A stretch of 64,000 bases of DNA from Hevea brasiliensis (lineage: Eukaryota > Streptophyta > Magnoliopsida > Malpighiales > Euphorbiaceae): assembly GCF_030052815.1 (NCBI RefSeq), contig NC_079507.1, forward strand, positions 16,328,141 through 16,392,140. The letters are read 5' to 3'. The notes under the pieces are model-generated. The model was not told the DNA's origin, searched no databases, and saw only the letters and a list, made by a program, of their open reading frames with translations. Below, one piece after another: positions 60,670 to 64,000 of this stretch. The number at the start of each line of letters is the position of its first letter. Within the stretch, counting starts at the first letter, position 1. Position numbers and translations under genes: made by a program.

Positions 60670-61728
60670 CTAGTCCATTCTCAAAATCACGTCAAACTCA
60701 TGGAAAGGCAGTTCGATTAAGTCTACTGAGAACTCTATCCCTTGAATCTTCAATGGATAGCCTTTATATACCTTATTTACTACTACACTGTGGCCTAGCG
60801 GATTTGTGACCAGGATGTCTTGGTCACTTTCCCCTACTGGTATTCCCTTTTTTACGGGTAGCTTGATACAAATATATGAATGAGTAGAACTTGGATCTAC
60901 CAATACATGCACTGAAGTATTATAGAGGAGGAACGTACCCTTAATGACATCTGGAGCATCCTGCTCCTCTTGTGCCCTCATAGCATAGGCTCTGGCTAGT
61001 ATTCTACCTTCTGCTCTCTCCACAGACTCTGATACAGGTCTCTGTGAAGTACCAGCTGCCTCAGCCTTACCCGGCTTTCTACCCCTTAGAGCTGGAGGGG
61101 CAGGCCTAACAATTGATATCAGAGTAGATGTAGCAGTTCTGCGCGGACAATCTTGGATTAGGTGGTTTGTAAACCCACACCATAAATAAGCACCTATCAT
61201 TCTCCAACATTCCCCCTTATGCCACTTTTGGTAATGTGCTCAAGCAACAGATACTGTTAGGGCTAGTCCCCTAAATCCTGTCCCTGGAGAGCTAGCCACT
61301 GAAGGTGTGGACTGGCCTCTCCTCGGTGCAAACTGAGATTTGGGCCTCTGTGACTAACCCTGACTTGGTGCTCTACTGAAACTCTGAGTAGGCGAACCTC
61401 TAAATTTTTTACTAGGGGCAGAAGATGTACTGGTCTGATCCTGACCTCTTTTTTGTTGTCTGTCCCTTCTGCTCTGCTCATTTATTCTAACTTTTTCGAC
61501 CTTCAGTGCGGCTTCCACTAACTTAGCAAACTCTGTAATCCTCATGGCTATAATCATTATTTTAATGTTATCATTGAGTCTTTCCTCAAATCTCTTGCAT
61601 CTTTCGGCCTCATTAGGGACTATTTCCCGTCCATAGTTGCTTAGTTTGACAAATTCTCTTTCATATTCAGCCACTATCAGCTGTCTCTAGCATAGAGTAA
61701 TAAATTCCCTTCTCCTCTCTTGCAGGTA
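60670..61728 (-). pseudogene. G3 gag and protease, frameshifted
   Basis: Reading down from 61728: EYEREFVKLSNYGREIV and RCKRFEERLND of the gag domain (61674-61560), a basic Gln-rich segment, then a frameshift near 61355 and stops. The zinc knuckle CGFTNHLIQDC is at about 61187-61155, with its first Cys replaced (YLWC). The protease motif reads VLVDPSSTHSYI (about 60910), so the catalytic Asp is kept but the following Gly is Ser. The frame 61200-60670 is open. The 5' part of gag and the 5' LTR are beyond the C4 insertion and the window edge. Confidence 0.88.
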
Positions 61729-63837
61729 TAGAAGAAACGGAAGCATGAAAAACACAAGTTTATATCATTGAATTCAAAAATTTTCACCTAGGGCCACATG
61801 CATCATGCAAGATTTATTTTTATCTATTTGATTTCAATGATAAACAACATATTAAAACTCTTTTAATATGTTTTTGGATTTGTATTTGTCATTTATGATT
61901 TTAGAATTAATCAGATTAATTTTAGAACCCTAGATTAGATCAAGAACAAGTACATTAACCTCTTGATGCACTGCAGTGTGTTTGGCACCTTTGGGATACG
62001 TATTTAGGACACCAGATGTTGTCCCTCTAACTTGTTGACACCAAGATTACCTATGGCAGCCCTTGAACAGCTTCTAAAGCTTTTTCTATTAATTAGAAAA
62101 TCAAGTTTTGCCTTTTAAGAGATTAAAGATGTAAACAGGACACTAGAAACAATTTCTAATATTTTTAATTCAAGAGATTGTTTGCTAATCTCTTGGAATT
62201 GATGAGAGATGAAGAAGAAGAGAGAATTGGAGCCTCAAGGGTGGCGGCACAAAGGGAGGCAGCAGTTGGTTATAATTTTTCATTTTATAACAACACTTAT
62301 ATAGCTAAGTCACCACTTAAACCCCTTGCCACAAGTCACCTTCTAATTGGCTCTAAGTTTAATTGACCCAATCACATTGTGCCAAGTGTCAAACCTATAT
62401 TTAATCTTAATTTTAATCATCTTAAAAGATTAAAAGACATTTGACAAGCTTATATGTAGTGCCATGTGTCACCATCTCATGGTGCCACATGTCACCCTGA
62501 GAAATGACCAAAATGCCCCTATCTTAATTTTGAGTTTACAATCCAAAATAATTATTTCTCTTCTTCTAATCAATTTATATCAAATATAAATCAATTAATT
62601 AATCTTTATTAATTAATTTCTCATTAATTAAATTCATATTTAAACACTTTAAATATAAATTTAACTTATATTAGACATCCAATAATCTAGATTTGGTTTC
62701 AAGTCATGCTAGGGACTTTGCAATCTAATTGCAAACTAAACCTATTTAATTAATCAATTAAACTCTTTAATTAAGTAATTAAATCATATTTAATTTGGTA
62801 ATTACTTGTGTATGTGTGTGACTTACTAGGCTCATCACTAATTGGTAATGAGATATGATATCAACTCTTAATATCATCAGAACTCTTTCTTACCATAAAT
62901 GATTTCTCTAAACCATTTTATGCACCTCATAGACAATGGTTAACACCTAGCATAGCATGCTATGGCCACCCAATTAGTAATAAGGTTTACCTTAAATGAA
63001 CCTATAATCATATGTTACCATGCACTAGAATCTATCTATTACAAATTCCCAACTCAAGCTGGAGTCATGGTTTATGTCAAACCCCATTTGCTATGAATAT
63101 TATGTTCTCTTTTAATTCCAGTTCTTGATTAAAAGATTTTCTCATCAGAAACTCTTTTCTGATTAAATCTATCTGTCCTGGCCAGGAACTTGAAACATCA
63201 AGAACAATTAAATTAACATAGGATTTTATCCTTATTTACTTAGAGGAACATATTCCATCTTGATCAACACCTACCTCCATATATAACTAGTAGGAGCCAA
63301 CACATGCCCATATACCCATACACAATACAAGTATGAAAGCAGTATCAAACTCAAACCACCTATATACAAGATAACTGTGCTATCTTAGGTCTAAAGATTA
63401 TATACACTGATATGATTTATGATAATACATTGACAAGAGTAAACTCCATGTGCTTGTCGTAAGTGTCACTGGTTCGACCTACTTATCATGTATAAGTGCC
63501 TATCATATTTGTCATATGGCATGAGACTCACCATTTCATCTTATTTATATCTCATATAAATAACTTGGGAACAAACATGAATACAATCTTTCTGGAAAAG
63601 TCATGCCCTTATTGTGAAGTATCCTCGATTGTGAACCTGTTTATGATACTTTGTACTAGAAATACTGTCACTCATATTCTTAACAACTTAAGAATGGAAT
63701 TTCTAACAAAATATCAATGGACCTTTTCTATTACACATAAATATATTATGTAAACGAAAAAGTGAAAATGCCTTTTATTAATAAAAACATGTACAAGATA
63801 TATACTAAATGATATGCTCTAGGGCATACTACTAACA
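61729..63837 (-). repeat. C4 3' LTR
   Basis: It starts TAGAAGAAACGGAAGC (a changed TGAAGGAACGG) and ends CTACTAACA; about 2109 bp. The G-box is changed to CACATG (62486-62491). The 85-codon frame is at 63496-63753. Reversed TATATAA is at 62298-62304. Confidence 0.93.
62298..62304 (-). promoter_or_regulatory. TATA box in C4 3' LTR
   Basis: TTATATA, reversed TATATAA, is at the same LTR position as 57926-57932 in C3. Confidence 0.5.
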
Positions 63838-64000
63838 ATCTCCCACTAGCACTAGAGCCATTCATTACAATATCTTAGACCCATCTTCTCAAGATGTCGG
63901 TCTAGCTGAGTCTGTGACATAGGCTTAGTGAATGAATCAGCTGGATTTTCAGCTGATGCTATTTTCTGCATAGCTACATCGCCTCATCCCACTATTTCTC
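63838..64000 (-). pseudogene. C4 polypurine tract and end of pol (RNase H C-terminus)
   Basis: ATCTCCCACTAGCAC (63838-63852) is the reversed polypurine tract. Upstream on the minus strand the frame reads ASAENPADSFTKPMSQTQLD and then RHLEKMGLRYCNEWL, the usual copia pol C-terminus. This end is the best preserved in the window. Whether the gene as a whole is intact cannot be judged, because it is cut by the window edge. Confidence 0.85.

Larger units (their letters stand above)
61729..64000 (-). mobile_element. C4: Ty1/copia element, 3' part only in window
   Basis: A 3' LTR (63837-61729 on the minus strand), polypurine tract (63838-63852) and end of pol are visible; the rest lies beyond 64000. 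It interrupts the gag of G3. Its sequence is closest to the C1/C2/C3 family. The left target duplication cannot be confirmed without the other end. Confidence 0.9.

Noticed and set aside
1..64000. Host protein-coding genes
   Set aside because: Every frame with recognisable motifs is gag or pol. Remaining frames are short, lie in LTRs, and show no intron-exon structure or known domain that I can recognise.
1..64000. A previously undescribed multi-gene system
   Set aside because: I searched for non-transposon gene clusters and found none; the unusual items are features of the retrotransposons themselves.

Overview
This 64 kb window is intergenic repeat sequence from a plant nuclear genome, most likely a eudicot tree or shrub; I cannot name the species from sequence alone. 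The reasons are: it is AT-rich, every recognisable protein is gag or pol of a plant LTR retrotransposon, the gypsy pol genes end in a chromodomain (chromovirus, Tekay/Del-like with LTRs of 3 kb or more), and all primer binding sites match plant initiator tRNA-Met. I found no host gene, no tRNA or rRNA gene and no bacterial-type feature.

Naming used here: G = Ty3/gypsy element, C = Ty1/copia element, S = solo LTR. LEFT STACK (1-38902): G0 is an old minus-strand gypsy element with LTRs of about 4.5 kb and almost no internal sequence. Its left (3') LTR covers 1-1857 plus 32610-33857, its internal part is 33858-34631, and its right (5') LTR is 34632-38902. G1, a complete plus-strand gypsy chromovirus (1858-32604, target duplication TAATC), sits inside the left LTR of G0. 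C2, a complete minus-strand copia element (9120-28129, target duplication GTCTG), sits inside the integrase gene of G1. C1, a complete plus-strand copia element (10324-19824, target duplication CATAG), sits inside the 3' LTR of C2. That is four levels of nesting with three perfect 5-bp target duplications, and an uninterrupted copy of the G1 target is visible at 37916-37930.

RIGHT STACK (38903-64000): G3 is a minus-strand gypsy chromovirus whose 3' LTR starts at 38903, apparently inside the right LTR of G0, and whose 5' end lies beyond the window. It is cut by C3, a plus-strand copia element missing its 5' half (43456-58504), by S4, an internally deleted copia solo LTR (58548-59162, target duplication AGTCA), and by C4, a minus-strand copia element (61729 to beyond the window). 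C3 is itself cut by three gypsy solo LTRs: S1 (44403-48370), S2 (48439-52157) and S3 (52845-55897). All three landed within about 750 bp of copia reverse transcriptase sequence.

No element is intact. G1 and G3 carry in-frame stops, frameshifts and substitutions at catalytic residues. C1 and C2 share one deletion that removes most of the zinc knuckle and the whole protease, yet both are full-length copies with LTRs, target duplications and near-identical LTR pairs. This suggests a defective copia lineage that moved with enzymes supplied by a partner. The other points worth attention are the nearly non-coding G0 element with its exact 293-bp tandem duplication, sequence modules conserved across diverged gypsy LTR families, a 19-base motif common to copia and gypsy LTRs, and a hairpin minisatellite in the copia leader.
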